Notes: generated by a model from the sequence alone, not told the origin. DNA of 46,081 bases from Gallionella sp. (GCA_030645535.1 JAUSNM010000037.1:1-46081), one strand, 5' to 3'; positions 25,430 to 34,228 are shown, numbered from the stretch's first letter. Numbers and translations: made by a program.

Positions 25430-25954
25430 ATGCAAGTGAGTCCAAAAATCCCGCCTGTTCTGGTTTTTGCCATCGGCAACGAGTCGCGCGGTGATGATGC
25501 GTTGGGGCCGCTGGTGTTGCGGGAACTGGACGACTGGTTAAATTCAGGGGAAGGGAGAAGGGAGAAGGGGGAAGTGTTTGTTGAACAATTCGAACTGATC
25601 GAAGACTTCCAGTTGCAGATCGAGCACGCGATGGACATGAAGGACAGAAAACTGGTGCTTTTCATCGATGCGGGAATGGATACACCGGCCCCCTTTTCTT
25701 TTTATCGCGCCCAAACGAGCAACGAACCGGTGTTGTATAGCCATGCCCTGGCACCGGAGGTTTTACTCAACGTGTATGCACAGTTCTACAGTCAAGCCTC
25801 ACCCGATGCGTTCGTTTTGTGTATCCGTGGTGAAAAATTCGAATTAGGCGAAGCACCCTCCCCTCAGGCTGAAGAAAATTTGGCTTTGGCACTTCATTTT
25901 GCCAAACAACGCCTGCTCGAACCGGAAGCCGTGGCCTGGATAAAGCATCAATAA
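25430..25954 (+). CDS. hoxW: Hydrogenase maturation endopeptidase HoxW
   Basis: The 174-residue protein is a nickel-dependent M52-family protease that trims the C-terminus of HoxH after nickel insertion. It has the family start VLVFAIGNESRGDDALGP, with the metal-binding Glu/Asp, a VLFIDAG strand and the conserved His in YSHALAPEVLL. Residues around 40-49 (GEGRREKGE) are encoded by a GA-rich run of near-repeats (25549-25572) that interrupts the usual fold-loop and looks like a simple-sequence expansion. ATG 25430 lies 8 bases after GAGAGGG; an upstream in-frame start at 25406 has no ribosome site. It is the last gene of hoxFUYHW. Confidence 0.9.
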   Translation: MQVSPKIPPVLVFAIGNESRGDDALGPLVLRELDDWLNSGEGRREKGEVFVEQFELIEDFQLQIEHAMDMKDRKLVLFIDAGMDTPAPFSFYRAQTSNEPVLYSHALAPEVLLNVYAQFYSQASPDAFVLCIRGEKFELGEAPSPQAEENLALALHFAKQRLLEPEAVAWIKHQ

Positions 25955-26280
25955 CGAAAAAAGTTGGGTCTGCCTAACGTCGGCTCCTCGGCCTAAGGAG
26001 AATGTCAGGAGGGGTACTGCGACAGTCCGGTTGAATCTGCACCGAAGAGCAGCCTCTCGCGGCAAACGTGCTGACCGTCTCCTGTGTGAGTTCGCCAATG
26101 TCCGCAATCGGGCAGCTCAGTTTTTTGTGCGCCAAGGAAATTTTAATTGCTCTGAAACAGGCGTTCGCCAACCATCAATATCGAGACATTACGGAATGTC
26201 GCAATCCTCCGAAGCCGACGCTCAACATCTACGTAATAGGCGCGTTTGTGACATATTTATTGGCATTACATTCTTATCTG
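25955..26280. other. Intergenic region between convergent hoxW and hybrid kinase
   Basis: About 325 bases. A weak hairpin CTCCT/AGGAG (about 25982-25998) lies 30 bases after hoxW but has no U-run. Overlapping frames on both strands (for example 26068-26298 plus, 25974-26171 minus) lack ribosome sites and recognisable features, and I do not accept them as genes. Confidence 0.4.
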
Positions 26281-29200
26281 TTATTTCGCCGGCAATAACT
26301 TCAGGATGGCAGGATAATCGAAGTTCTCCGCAAGACGGGACATCGTCCTATGCAACTTCGGATCAAGAGATGCAACTTGCCCGATAACGGCGCTGATGCG
26401 TTTGTCCTCCAGGCTTTCCAAAGCTGCGCGGAGTTCGTCGCGCAATTCCTGAGGCAATACTGCAAGCATCGCCTCATTCAGCTCCACATCACTCGCCTCT
26501 TCGGCCGCATTCGCGTCGGCGTAGATGTATTGCAATCCCAATTGTTTGTTTAAGGTTTCATATATTTCATTGAAGCGGTAGGGTTTGCGCACAAAGTCAT
26601 CCATACCTGCCGCCAGCATTTCATCGCGTTGCTCCATAAAAGCCGAGGCCGTGACCGCAACAATCTTCACATCCTTACCACCGGGCAATTGGCGGATACG
26701 CCGGGTCGCTTCCAGACCATCCATAACCGGCATGCGCCTGTCCATCCAGATCAGATGTGGCTGCCAACTCTGGAACAACCCAAGTGCCTGCTGTCCATTA
26801 TCGGCCACCTTGACGGTCAAGCCTATGCTCTCCATCAACTGGGTGAGCAACAACTGATTCTCCAACTGATCTTCGACAATCAGAATGCGGTACTCCGGCT
26901 GACCCGGTGCCAGGCTCACAACATCACCTTTAACCGTGCTCACGTTGTTAGCCACATCACATGCCGCCACCATATCCACCGGCAGTTCCACCCGGAAGAT
27001 CGACCCCGTGCCAAAGATACTCACAAGATTGATCGTCCCGCCCATCAGTTCAATGAACTGCCGGGTGATCGTTAAACCAAGACCCGTACCCTTTTGCGCT
27101 GCGAGTTCTCCTACTTGCACAAACGGCTCAAAGATTTTGTCCTGATCTTCAGGCTTCATGCCGGGGCCAGTATCCTCGACCTCAATCAGCAGGGTTTTCA
27201 TCGGGCCATTCGGTTTCATGCCGAAGCGCACGGTAACTCCTCCCTCTTGGGTGAATTTCACGGCATTGCCCACCAGATTGATCAGCACCTGACGCAGACG
27301 CGCCTCGTCACCTTTGATATAGCGCGGGAACTCGGAAGATTGATCGAGCAGCAGTTGCAAACCCTTCTCCTGAGCCCGCACCTGCATCATGTCGGTCACA
27401 TCGCGCACCAGCTTACCAAGGTCCAGAGGCAGGTTATCCAACTGCACCCGACCCGCTTCGATCTTGGCCATTTCCAGCACATCGTTGATCAGCGTCAGCA
27501 GGTATTCGCCGCTGCGATTGATAATATCGAGGTTATCGCGCTGATCTTTTTGCAACGATGGCGCCTTGCGCATCAAATTGGAAAATCCGAGTATGGCGTT
27601 CAGCGGTGTGCGCAACTCATGGCTCATATTGGCCAGAAATATGCTCTTTGCCCGGTTTGCCGTCTCGGCCGCATTGCGTGCCTGCACCAGATCGGTCGTG
27701 CGCGACTGCACTTCCTCTTCCAGATGATCCTTGTACTTTCTCAGTTCACCTTCGATCCGCTTGAGTGCGGTGATATCAAAATTGGTCCCGATCATACGGA
27801 TGGGCTTGCCCTCCAGGTCACGGTAAGTTTTGGAGGAAGCCTTGATATTCAGAACCGTGCCATCCGGACGAATAATGCGAAATTCGGGCGCGTACTCTCG
27901 CTCTCCACGTAATGCGGCCTGAATTTCCCCGTCAGTAAATTGACGGTCATCGGGATGCAGCGTGCGGATCCAGGCATCATAAGCACCACCGAATTCATCT
28001 TTGGCAAGACCATAGAGGACGTACATGCTTTCATCCCAGGTCAGTATGTTTTTTGCGACATCCCAATCCCAAACACCAATATTCCCCGCAGTAGTGGCAA
28101 GATGAAGGCGCTCTTCATTGACACGCAGTGCCTCCTCCGCTTGATTGCGTTCAGTGACATCCCGCGCAGCAGCGAACATGCCCAATACCTCGCCTCTCTC
28201 ATTGCGATAGAGACTGGCGTTATACAACACGTCGGTGATATGGCCGTCATAATGACGCAAAGCCAGCGGGTAGTTAGTTACAGCCCCTTCCAGAAATACT
28301 TTTCGATAGACCTCTCGCGCTTTCTCCGGCTCGGTGAAGTAGTCAGAAAAGTCCGTCCCCATCAGTTCCGGACGACTCCGACCTGTGACCAACTCGGTGG
28401 CATGATTTACATCGGTTATTTTTCCATCTGCGCTAATCATCACTAACGGGTCAAGACTCGCCTCGATCAAGCTTCTGGTATAAAGCGACGCGGCTCGTAG
28501 CTCCTGCGCTATCCTCAAGTTTTCAGCAAACTCAGCGTCCAATCGCTTAAACGGCTCGCGCACGCTAACCACGAACACAGCCCCGTAAATGAATGCATAT
28601 GCCACAATTTTATACAGATGACCAAGTAGATTGAAAACATCGGCCACATCGGAATAGAGCGTGAAACACAGTTCACTCAGGATGGTGATCACCGTGGCGG
28701 CGAACAGCCCGACCACATTATCAGATTGCTGCCGCCTAGCCTGTAGGTAAAACAACACGGCGGGGATCAGCAAGATGGCGATAATCGCGTATTCCGCGCC
28801 GATTTTGAACGGCGTCAGCCCTTGCCCAGCGATAAAAGTACGCGGCCAATTCTGCGGATAGAACAGCCCCGCCCAAACGACCAGCACGGTGATAAAGAAG
28901 CTGCCGACCAATAACCCGTAGCGGGTGCGGGGGTTTTGCAAGGGTTGCCATGGTCGAAGCGCCACGACGAGCAAAGCCAATGCGGCAAGCAAGCGCCCGG
29001 ACAACCATAAGTTGATGGCTTTTTCCGGACCGCTGGGAGTGATGAAATCAGACATGCCTTTAAACGACAGCATGTGGGCGAAATCGATCAGCCCCACCGA
29101 AAGCAGCGCGCAGGCAAGAATCACGATGTTGCTCGGACGCTCTATGCTGTAAGCGTTCCAGGCGACACCGAATACCAGCATAGAAATGACGATTGAGAAG

Positions 29201-29346
29201 GTTTCGGCAAATATGTGAACCGGCAGATAACTTGCCAGTCCTTGCACGGTATGGAACGCGGGGGCCAGCCACACAACAGCAAACATCAAGGCCAATCCTG
29301 ATACCAGCCAGATCGTGTGACGAAATTTGAGGTTGCTGGATGGCAT
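26281..29346 (-). CDS. Hybrid histidine kinase with MASE3-like membrane sensor and two PAS domains
   Basis: The 1021-residue protein starts with about eight membrane helices (1-265) of the MASE3 type (VHIFAETFSIVISMLVF, DFAHMLSFKGMSDF). Then come a PAS domain (about 285-400) and a second PAS (about 405-535, LHLATTAGNIGVWDWD). HisKA (MSHELRTPLNAILGF), HATPase (LINLVGNAVKFTQ, DTGPGM, GTGLGLTITRQF) and a receiver (WMDRRMPVMDG) follow, with the C-terminal helical tail of the 5455 kinase. The PAS domains and everything after them are close to that kinase, but the PAS order is reversed. The porin gene downstream on the plus side coordinate is on the same strand upstream of it. No cognate output is seen nearby. 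Confidence 0.9.
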   Translation of the reverse strand: MPSSNLKFRHTIWLVSGLALMFAVVWLAPAFHTVQGLASYLPVHIFAETFSIVISMLVFGVAWNAYSIERPSNIVILACALLSVGLIDFAHMLSFKGMSDFITPSGPEKAINLWLSGRLLAALALLVVALRPWQPLQNPRTRYGLLVGSFFITVLVVWAGLFYPQNWPRTFIAGQGLTPFKIGAEYAIIAILLIPAVLFYLQARRQQSDNVVGLFAATVITILSELCFTLYSDVADVFNLLGHLYKIVAYAFIYGAVFVVSVREPFKRLDAEFAENLRIAQELRAASLYTRSLIEASLDPLVMISADGKITDVNHATELVTGRSRPELMGTDFSDYFTEPEKAREVYRKVFLEGAVTNYPLALRHYDGHITDVLYNASLYRNERGEVLGMFAAARDVTERNQAEEALRVNEERLHLATTAGNIGVWDWDVAKNILTWDESMYVLYGLAKDEFGGAYDAWIRTLHPDDRQFTDGEIQAALRGEREYAPEFRIIRPDGTVLNIKASSKTYRDLEGKPIRMIGTNFDITALKRIEGELRKYKDHLEEEVQSRTTDLVQARNAAETANRAKSIFLANMSHELRTPLNAILGFSNLMRKAPSLQKDQRDNLDIINRSGEYLLTLINDVLEMAKIEAGRVQLDNLPLDLGKLVRDVTDMMQVRAQEKGLQLLLDQSSEFPRYIKGDEARLRQVLINLVGNAVKFTQEGGVTVRFGMKPNGPMKTLLIEVEDTGPGMKPEDQDKIFEPFVQVGELAAQKGTGLGLTITRQFIELMGGTINLVSIFGTGSIFRVELPVDMVAACDVANNVSTVKGDVVSLAPGQPEYRILIVEDQLENQLLLTQLMESIGLTVKVADNGQQALGLFQSWQPHLIWMDRRMPVMDGLEATRRIRQLPGGKDVKIVAVTASAFMEQRDEMLAAGMDDFVRKPYRFNEIYETLNKQLGLQYIYADANAAEEASDVELNEAMLAVLPQELRDELRAALESLEDKRISAVIGQVASLDPKLHRTMSRLAENFDYPAILKLLPAK

Positions 29347-29413
29347 GATTATTCTCTGACGATCAGTTTACGACAGGATCGGCACGGTGATTCGCGTGAC
29401 CGCATCGAAATGA

Positions 29414-30568
29414 TCAAAAAGCATAAGCCATCCCTATCCCGAGTCCGGAGAGCTTGGCGCCAGCCGCAGTGGCGATGCTCAGGCCGTCGCCGAAGTTGTA
29501 AGTACCATTTGTACGATTGCGGATGACGGTGTATTGCCCATACAGTTCGCCACCTTCAACGAACATATAACCATAGCGAAATGAGAGTTGGTCGGCACCG
29601 GTGTTAACCGTACCGCTAAGATCACCGGCGCGCGTGTACACCACGCCCAGATTGCTGTCGCCGAAACGGTATGATCCGGACACACTCGTGGCGCTGCGTG
29701 TGGTGCTGCCCGAAGCCAGGGTGCTATAACTTAGACGTTCGTAAACCAGACCGATCTTGCCTGCCCCCAGCTTGTATGCCGCGACCAGCCGAATGCCGGT
29801 ATCGGCACCGCTGATATTGGACGCCCCCAGCACCTTCAGATCCTGATGACGTTCCTGTGCAATGGCGAGATATATGGGCTCACTGTCGTAGGCAGCAGAA
29901 ACAGACCACAAGGCCGGACTGACAGCTGCGGTCTTGTTGGCGGGGTCGTCCATGCTGTAGGCCAGCTTGAGTTGAACATGCTGATAAGACGGACTCCAAT
30001 ATTGCAGCGAACTTTTCTGGCGGCGATGGAACCCTGTTGAAGCAACAGTGACACCGGCTACGGAGGGATGAAATCCTTGCGCTGTGGATGGAACAGCTGT
30101 TGCACCGCTGATGCCATTACCGATGCTGCCCAGCACTCCGATGGGACTGCTTATATGGGAGTTGTCGAACAATTCGACCTTGTCATGCACTTGGCGGAAC
30201 GGGGTATCCCATACGCCCAGAAACACTGTACCGAAAGTTCCTTTCATGCCGATATGCGAGTTCCCCCATAGTGTGAAGAGACCACCTCCACCGCCGGTTT
30301 CCGCACCGTTCAGGTTGATGCGGGTACCGATTTGCCAGAAAGCCTGCAATTCATCCCCTATCTCTTTGCTGCCTCTGGCGCCGACGCGCGAGGCATTGGA
30401 AGCAATCCTGCTGTGTGAAGAGGCAACACCGACTCCCGGTTGGCTGGTTTTGACCGATTGCACATCGGCATCCAGTTTGCTAAAGAACGAAACCTGACTA
30501 TCTGCAACTGCGTTCAGTGGGGCGCTGACAAAAGCTGCGACCAGCAACGCTAAATTTCTTTTGCCCAT
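29414..30568 (-). CDS. Outer-membrane general porin (Gram-negative porin family)
   Basis: The 384-residue precursor has a signal peptide (MGKRNLALLVAAFVSAPLNAVA) with likely cleavage after AVADS. A beta-barrel with alternating hydrophobic strands and Gly/Ser-rich turns follows, ending in the C-terminal aromatic residue GIGMAYAF needed for BAM insertion. Motifs such as GARGSKEIGDELQAFWQIG and FLGVWDTPF are typical of betaproteobacterial trimeric porins; they allow passage of small hydrophilic solutes. A strong AGGGGGA ribosome site lies about 5 bases before the ATG. It is followed at about 70 bases by the MASE3 hybrid kinase on the same strand. Confidence 0.92.
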   Translation of the reverse strand: MGKRNLALLVAAFVSAPLNAVADSQVSFFSKLDADVQSVKTSQPGVGVASSHSRIASNASRVGARGSKEIGDELQAFWQIGTRINLNGAETGGGGGLFTLWGNSHIGMKGTFGTVFLGVWDTPFRQVHDKVELFDNSHISSPIGVLGSIGNGISGATAVPSTAQGFHPSVAGVTVASTGFHRRQKSSLQYWSPSYQHVQLKLAYSMDDPANKTAAVSPALWSVSAAYDSEPIYLAIAQERHQDLKVLGASNISGADTGIRLVAAYKLGAGKIGLVYERLSYSTLASGSTTRSATSVSGSYRFGDSNLGVVYTRAGDLSGTVNTGADQLSFRYGYMFVEGGELYGQYTVIRNRTNGTYNFGDGLSIATAAGAKLSGLGIGMAYAF

Positions 30569-30998
30569 GCAGATCCCCCTAAGTTGTTACAGTTGTTAGG
30601 AATTATAGCCCGTACATTGAGAGAGTCAGAAAATTTATGTATTTCGTGAACGACTGAATGGTACCGTGTCGCCTTTCGATCCTTGTAGTAAACGAAACAT
30701 TTTTTCTCCACAGATTGTAAGTTTAGGAAGGTGTGGCCCCAGCTAACTTTGCCACCACAGTAGAACATTGCTGCAGACTTATTGAGGAAGTAATACTGAA
30801 TTCTATATAGGTCTTATACATTTCTTGGCGAAGTAGACACCTGCACGTCACCAAAAGTTCGACCGCAACGAAGCGACGGACAGGTGAATAGCGGCTCCCG
30901 GCACCTTCCGGATGGCCGGCTTAGATAATACACCGCCCGAAACCTGCCTTGCCGCTTTACGTCCGGTATCGGTCGGGGATAATTTCACTGCAAGGTGT
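30569..30998. other. Intergenic region upstream of the porin
   Basis: About 430 bases with no accepted gene. The part next to the porin (30569-30830) is AT-rich and must hold its promoter. The part around 30870-30990 is GC-rich; on the minus strand it has an open stretch including RKVPGAA-type codons like those at 9050-9075, which may be a dispersed repeat. No ribosome site or start supports a gene. Confidence 0.35.
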
Positions 30999-31835
30999 TT
31001 ACGGATGCGGGTAACGCCCCTCTGCAGTAAAAAACTCTCGTATTAAAAAATCTTCCAGCCCGGCGTTATCCTCCATGCGAGCCGACAACACAATCACTCG
31101 TCCAAGGCGTCGAGATTCCCAACTAAAGTTACCCTGATATTCGCGTCGAATAATTTCAATCATCTTCTTGACGATTGCCAGATCAATATTGTTATCTGCG
31201 CCTGCCTCTACATCGATGAGTTCAAGCCGGGAATTGCTGTAATCATGTTTCCAGCCTCTGAAACTGAACTGAGCTGTTCTGAATGATTTATGCCTGACTT
31301 CAAAAATCCCGTTCGTCCCCTGCTGCTGCAAATTGCGTTTGATAACGGCATCTCTCTGCTCTTCAGCTGACGGTTCATGCGTATTAGCGCTCGCAGCCGC
31401 ATTGTCAAACGCAGCGCTATCCTCCAGTTCCTGTGCACGCTGCCTTTTTTCCTTGATATATGACATCAAATCTGCGGGCGCGTTATTTACAGCGGATAAC
31501 GGAACAGGTTGTGCAGATACCGCTTTCATCACGATGACTGAATGATTTGGCTGTTTTGATTCAACAAGCGGTTGCCTCATGATGATTGTCTTTTGTGATA
31601 CGACCTGCCGTGTTTTTTTTGAAGGCAGCCCGACAATGCGAATATTCAAGGTTTTGGGGGGAGAAGAAGCGGTGGCTATCACAAAGTTTCTGGTGGAAAA
31701 CAGCACGGCAGCATGTATCGCCAAAGAAATAACAAATGCAATTAATGTATTGCGTCTGATGTTTATTAGAATACAGGGATTTTTTGACTGGCGATCCCAG
31801 GATGCTATTGAATGATTCAATTCAGTATTTGTCAT
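30999..31835 (-). CDS. Inner-membrane protein with TonB-like N-terminal anchor, function unknown
   Basis: From ATG 31835 (278 residues) the product has a cytoplasmic N-terminus, one membrane helix (about 30-50: FVISLAIHAAVLF) and a periplasmic part. The helix holds the S-x3-H pair that TonB and TolA-like proteins use to contact ExbB/ExbD. The middle (about 55-165) is low-complexity, and the last 110 residues form a compact domain (FRGWKHDYSNSRLELIDVEAG, IIRREYQGNFSWESRRLG). That domain does not look like the TonB C-terminal domain. No exbB, exbD or receptor gene is nearby. It may couple to a remote ExbBD or be an unrelated anchored protein. Confidence 0.6.
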   Translation of the reverse strand: MTNTELNHSIASWDRQSKNPCILINIRRNTLIAFVISLAIHAAVLFSTRNFVIATASSPPKTLNIRIVGLPSKKTRQVVSQKTIIMRQPLVESKQPNHSVIVMKAVSAQPVPLSAVNNAPADLMSYIKEKRQRAQELEDSAAFDNAAASANTHEPSAEEQRDAVIKRNLQQQGTNGIFEVRHKSFRTAQFSFRGWKHDYSNSRLELIDVEAGADNNIDLAIVKKMIEIIRREYQGNFSWESRRLGRVIVLSARMEDNAGLEDFLIREFFTAEGRYPHP

Positions 31836-31989
31836 GTAAAAATGCATTTAGCACAGGCAGCACGGAGCATGTTTTGATCCCCCAATCACCCACACGGTTG
31901 GCGCACAGTAAATATTGAGCATGCGGCACAAATTTGACCTGCGTGAGCAGTCTGGCTGCCAGTCAAAAATGGCTCTATGTAATTTAGAG

Positions 31990-32370
31990 TGGCTGGTCTA
32001 TTTTACAAGCTACTTCTGCCGGGGGCAGCCCGGCGGCTGGTTACTTTGGCTGCGTCCATGTTTGTTTTCAATGTTGCGCCCAAACTGCGTTTTCTTTTGC
32101 AGCCAAACAATACCAAAGACAACGAAGTTGCAGTGAGGCATTGCAAAAGCAATGCCGAAACTAAAAGGCGACCCCGGTTTGCCGCGCCAGTCTGTCTTGT
32201 ATAAGACAGGCTGCGTGTCCTTGATAGCCAACAAACAGCGGGGCTGCGGAACTCGCACGATCCGTTTTGCGGCCACGTGCTCAAACAGCCCTCGCCCAAC
32301 GGCACCGCTGTTTGCTGACTATCTTCGGCGGCACACAGGGGCTGAGGGTGGTATCGAACGCGCGTAATTT
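31990..32370. repeat. Hairpin-dense non-coding element
   Basis: This stretch has four strong inverted repeats: GCCGGG/CCCGGC with a 5-base loop (32018-32034), GGCATTGC/GCAATGCC with a 4-base loop (32137-32156), CTGTCTT/AAGACAG with a 4-base loop (32192-32209), and the distant pair CAAACAGCGG/CCGCTGTTTG (32232-32241 with 32305-32314). Short frames on both strands exist but lack ribosome sites and family features. It resembles a dispersed structured repeat of betaproteobacteria; a structured RNA is the alternative. The rest of 31848-32588 shows nothing I can name. Confidence 0.55.
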
Positions 32371-32588
32371 CATCGCACTACTTACCTTAAAAGATTCACG
32401 TTACACACTGCATTTTATATAGGCCCTAAAAAATTTAGTGAATTAATTTCCGATCAACTATCCGGTGGAGTTTAACACCCGGGAGTTTCCGTGCATGAAG
32501 GTATTGCAAACCATTGCTGACGGGCAAGATACAAAGATGATCTCGTCCCGATGGCAGGACGGCATCAGGGAAGTGGCTGCATATGCAA

Positions 32589-33683
32589 TTATTTCTTCTC
32601 GCTCTCGATCGTGACAAGCGTAATCTCAGGCGCAGCAAAAAGGCGTATCGGCGGCCCCCAGGTTCCAGCGCCACGGCTCACATATAGCAGGCGCCCGTCG
32701 GCAAGTTGTGTGAGGCCGGTGCGCACGCCATAGCTTAGCCGCGTTAAAATTCCAAACGGAAATATCTGGCCGCCATGGATATGGCCGGAGAGTTGCAAAT
32801 CGAATGGCATTTCGCTATCGAACACCGGCTGGTGTTTAAGCAAAACGATGAAATCTTCCTTAGTGACTGAAGCGAGCGCCCTATCCGCTTTTGTCGCCCC
32901 GGCACCTGGATCATCGATTCCCGCCACAATGATCCCGCCTGCGGCGGCCGACTCGCCTCGCAGCACAGTAAAGCCGGCACTGTGCAGAAAGCGCAGGGAA
33001 TTATCCAGTCCTGCATAGTATTCATGATTGCCGAGAACAGCGAATTTCCCCTTGGGGGGCTGGAGTGTGAGGAAGCGCCTGGCCAGGGCATCGAGATCGT
33101 CCCCTTGCCCGTCAATAATGTCTCCGGTCGCCACGATGATATCGGGTTGAATTTCGCGAAGTATTGCGATGACGCGCTCAAGAAATTCATCACCCAGCAT
33201 CACGCCTAAGTGCAGATCGGAAATCTGCGCGATGGTCACCCGACCGATTGCTTGCGACAGCCTGGGAGTGGTGATCTTAATTTTCTCAACACGTATTTTC
33301 CTGGCCTCGACAAAACCATAGCCCAGCATCGAAAGAGCCAGCAGTCCAACGGTCAGGAGCGTCTTCGATTCATTCAGGTGCCACTTGAAACCCAAGAGGA
33401 CCGCCATTGCATGACCTGCGTCGAATACCAGGGCGATGGAACAAAACAGGAACAGGAATCCCATCCAGACATAAACGGCCCAGGAAGTAACGACGGTTGC
33501 GCCGTGCCAGTTTTGCTTTGTCATGTGCCAGAGAATCAGCGGTGAGAAGGTCATGACGAGCCCCAAAAACCCCAGCGTCAAACCCGGTCCTGGTGAGTGC
33601 GTGAATACCAGCCACACCTTAGCTAAAGCATAGATGTGCATGACGCCGTAAATCAGGAACGCCACGCTTAAGAAGGCCAGCAT
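32589..33683 (-). CDS. Membrane-anchored calcineurin-like metallophosphoesterase
   Basis: The protein (364 residues from ATG 33683) has four membrane helices in its first 130 residues. A cytoplasmic-type metallophosphoesterase domain follows with all metal motifs: ISDLHLG, GDIIDG, GNHEYY, LLKHQP and SGHIHGGQ. Related YkuE/YaeI proteins act on lipid-linked phosphodiesters, but the substrate here is not known. I choose the ATG at 33683 because AAGGAG lies 7 bases upstream; the ATG two codons earlier overlaps that site. It closely follows two very small ORFs (33714-33919) on the same strand and may be cotranscribed with them. Confidence 0.9.
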   Translation of the reverse strand: MLAFLSVAFLIYGVMHIYALAKVWLVFTHSPGPGLTLGFLGLVMTFSPLILWHMTKQNWHGATVVTSWAVYVWMGFLFLFCSIALVFDAGHAMAVLLGFKWHLNESKTLLTVGLLALSMLGYGFVEARKIRVEKIKITTPRLSQAIGRVTIAQISDLHLGVMLGDEFLERVIAILREIQPDIIVATGDIIDGQGDDLDALARRFLTLQPPKGKFAVLGNHEYYAGLDNSLRFLHSAGFTVLRGESAAAGGIIVAGIDDPGAGATKADRALASVTKEDFIVLLKHQPVFDSEMPFDLQLSGHIHGGQIFPFGILTRLSYGVRTGLTQLADGRLLYVSRGAGTWGPPIRLFAAPEITLVTIESEKK

Positions 33684-33713
33684 TCCCATACTCCTTGTGG
33701 TTATTTCTTCAAG

Positions 33714-33812
33714 TTATGGATTATCGGCTTTTTTCGTGGCCTGTGCATCGCCACCGGGAACACCGACGACGATCGGCGCAATGGCGGAATGTTGCAAGCT
33801 TGATTCATTCAT
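33714..33812 (-). CDS. Very small ORF (32 aa) with near-perfect ribosome binding site
   Basis: ATG 33812 is preceded by TAAGGAGGTATCC, almost the full complement of the 16S rRNA 3' end. The 32-residue peptide (MNESSLQHS...IVVGVPGGDAQATKKADNP) is polar with a short hydrophobic stretch and no known family. Its start overlaps the stop of the preceding 36-codon ORF (ATGA), and it ends 30 bases before the metallophosphoesterase start. The ribosome site strength and coupling make translation likely; function is unknown. Confidence 0.55.
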   Translation of the reverse strand: MNESSLQHSAIAPIVVGVPGGDAQATKKADNP

Positions 33813-33919
33813 GGATACCTCCTTATGAAAGTTCGCAAAGGCAAGCGACTAGACACGAGCAGTGCAATCAGCACTGCGTACATGAAATATCGAGGGTAGC
33901 GTTCCCTTTTCTCAATCAT
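33809..33919 (-). CDS. Very small ORF (36 aa) with one membrane segment
   Basis: ATG 33919 has GGAAGGA about 4 bases upstream. The 36-residue peptide has a basic N-terminus (MIEKRERYPRY), one hydrophobic segment (FMYAVLIALLVSS) and a basic C-terminus, as in small single-pass membrane proteins. It overlaps the next small ORF by ATGA and lies 67 bases from the divergent slyX. No family is recognised. It probably begins a unit of two small ORFs and the metallophosphoesterase. Confidence 0.5.
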   Translation of the reverse strand: MIEKRERYPRYFMYAVLIALLVSSRLPLRTFIRRYP

Positions 33920-33986
33920 CTGTTCCTTCCCGCGTTAGAATGACCGCCTTCCACTGGCTAGTCGCCAAATTCTCTAAAGACACCTC

Positions 33987-34193
33987 ATGATTGAAGAACG
34001 TTTAGTAAACATAGAAACAAAAATTTCCTTCCAGGAAGACCTGATAGAAGAACTGAATAAAGTTGTCTATCAGCAGCAACAAAAGCTGAACCAGCTTGAA
34101 GCGATTTGTACATCGCTCGCAAGACGCATCCAATCGCTGGCTGAAGCAGGTGATGAGAGCAAGCCTGTGAATGAAAGGCCGCCTCACTATTAA
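33987..34193 (+). CDS. slyX: SlyX family protein
   Basis: The 68-residue product is a coiled coil (IEERLVNIETKISFQEDLIE, then LNKVVYQQQQKLNQLE) ending in the family signature RPPHY. SlyX proteins are small, conserved and of unknown function in proteobacteria. The start ATG is immediately after CACCTC with no strong ribosome site. It is divergent from the small-ORF/metallophosphoesterase unit. Confidence 0.93.
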   Translation: MIEERLVNIETKISFQEDLIEELNKVVYQQQQKLNQLEAICTSLARRIQSLAEAGDESKPVNERPPHY

Positions 34194-34228
34194 GTCCTGC
34201 CACCCGAATTATCACCCGCATAGCCGCT

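Noticed and set aside
25982..25998. Terminator after hoxW
   Set aside because: The 5-bp stem is weak and has no U-run.
26031..26387. 118-codon plus-strand ORF after hoxW
   Set aside because: It runs into the antisense of the MASE3 kinase and lacks a ribosome site.
32003..32305. Minus-strand ORFs of 88-100 codons in the hairpin-rich region
   Set aside because: Two overlapping frames with basic, low-information composition and many hairpins; more like a repeat than a gene.
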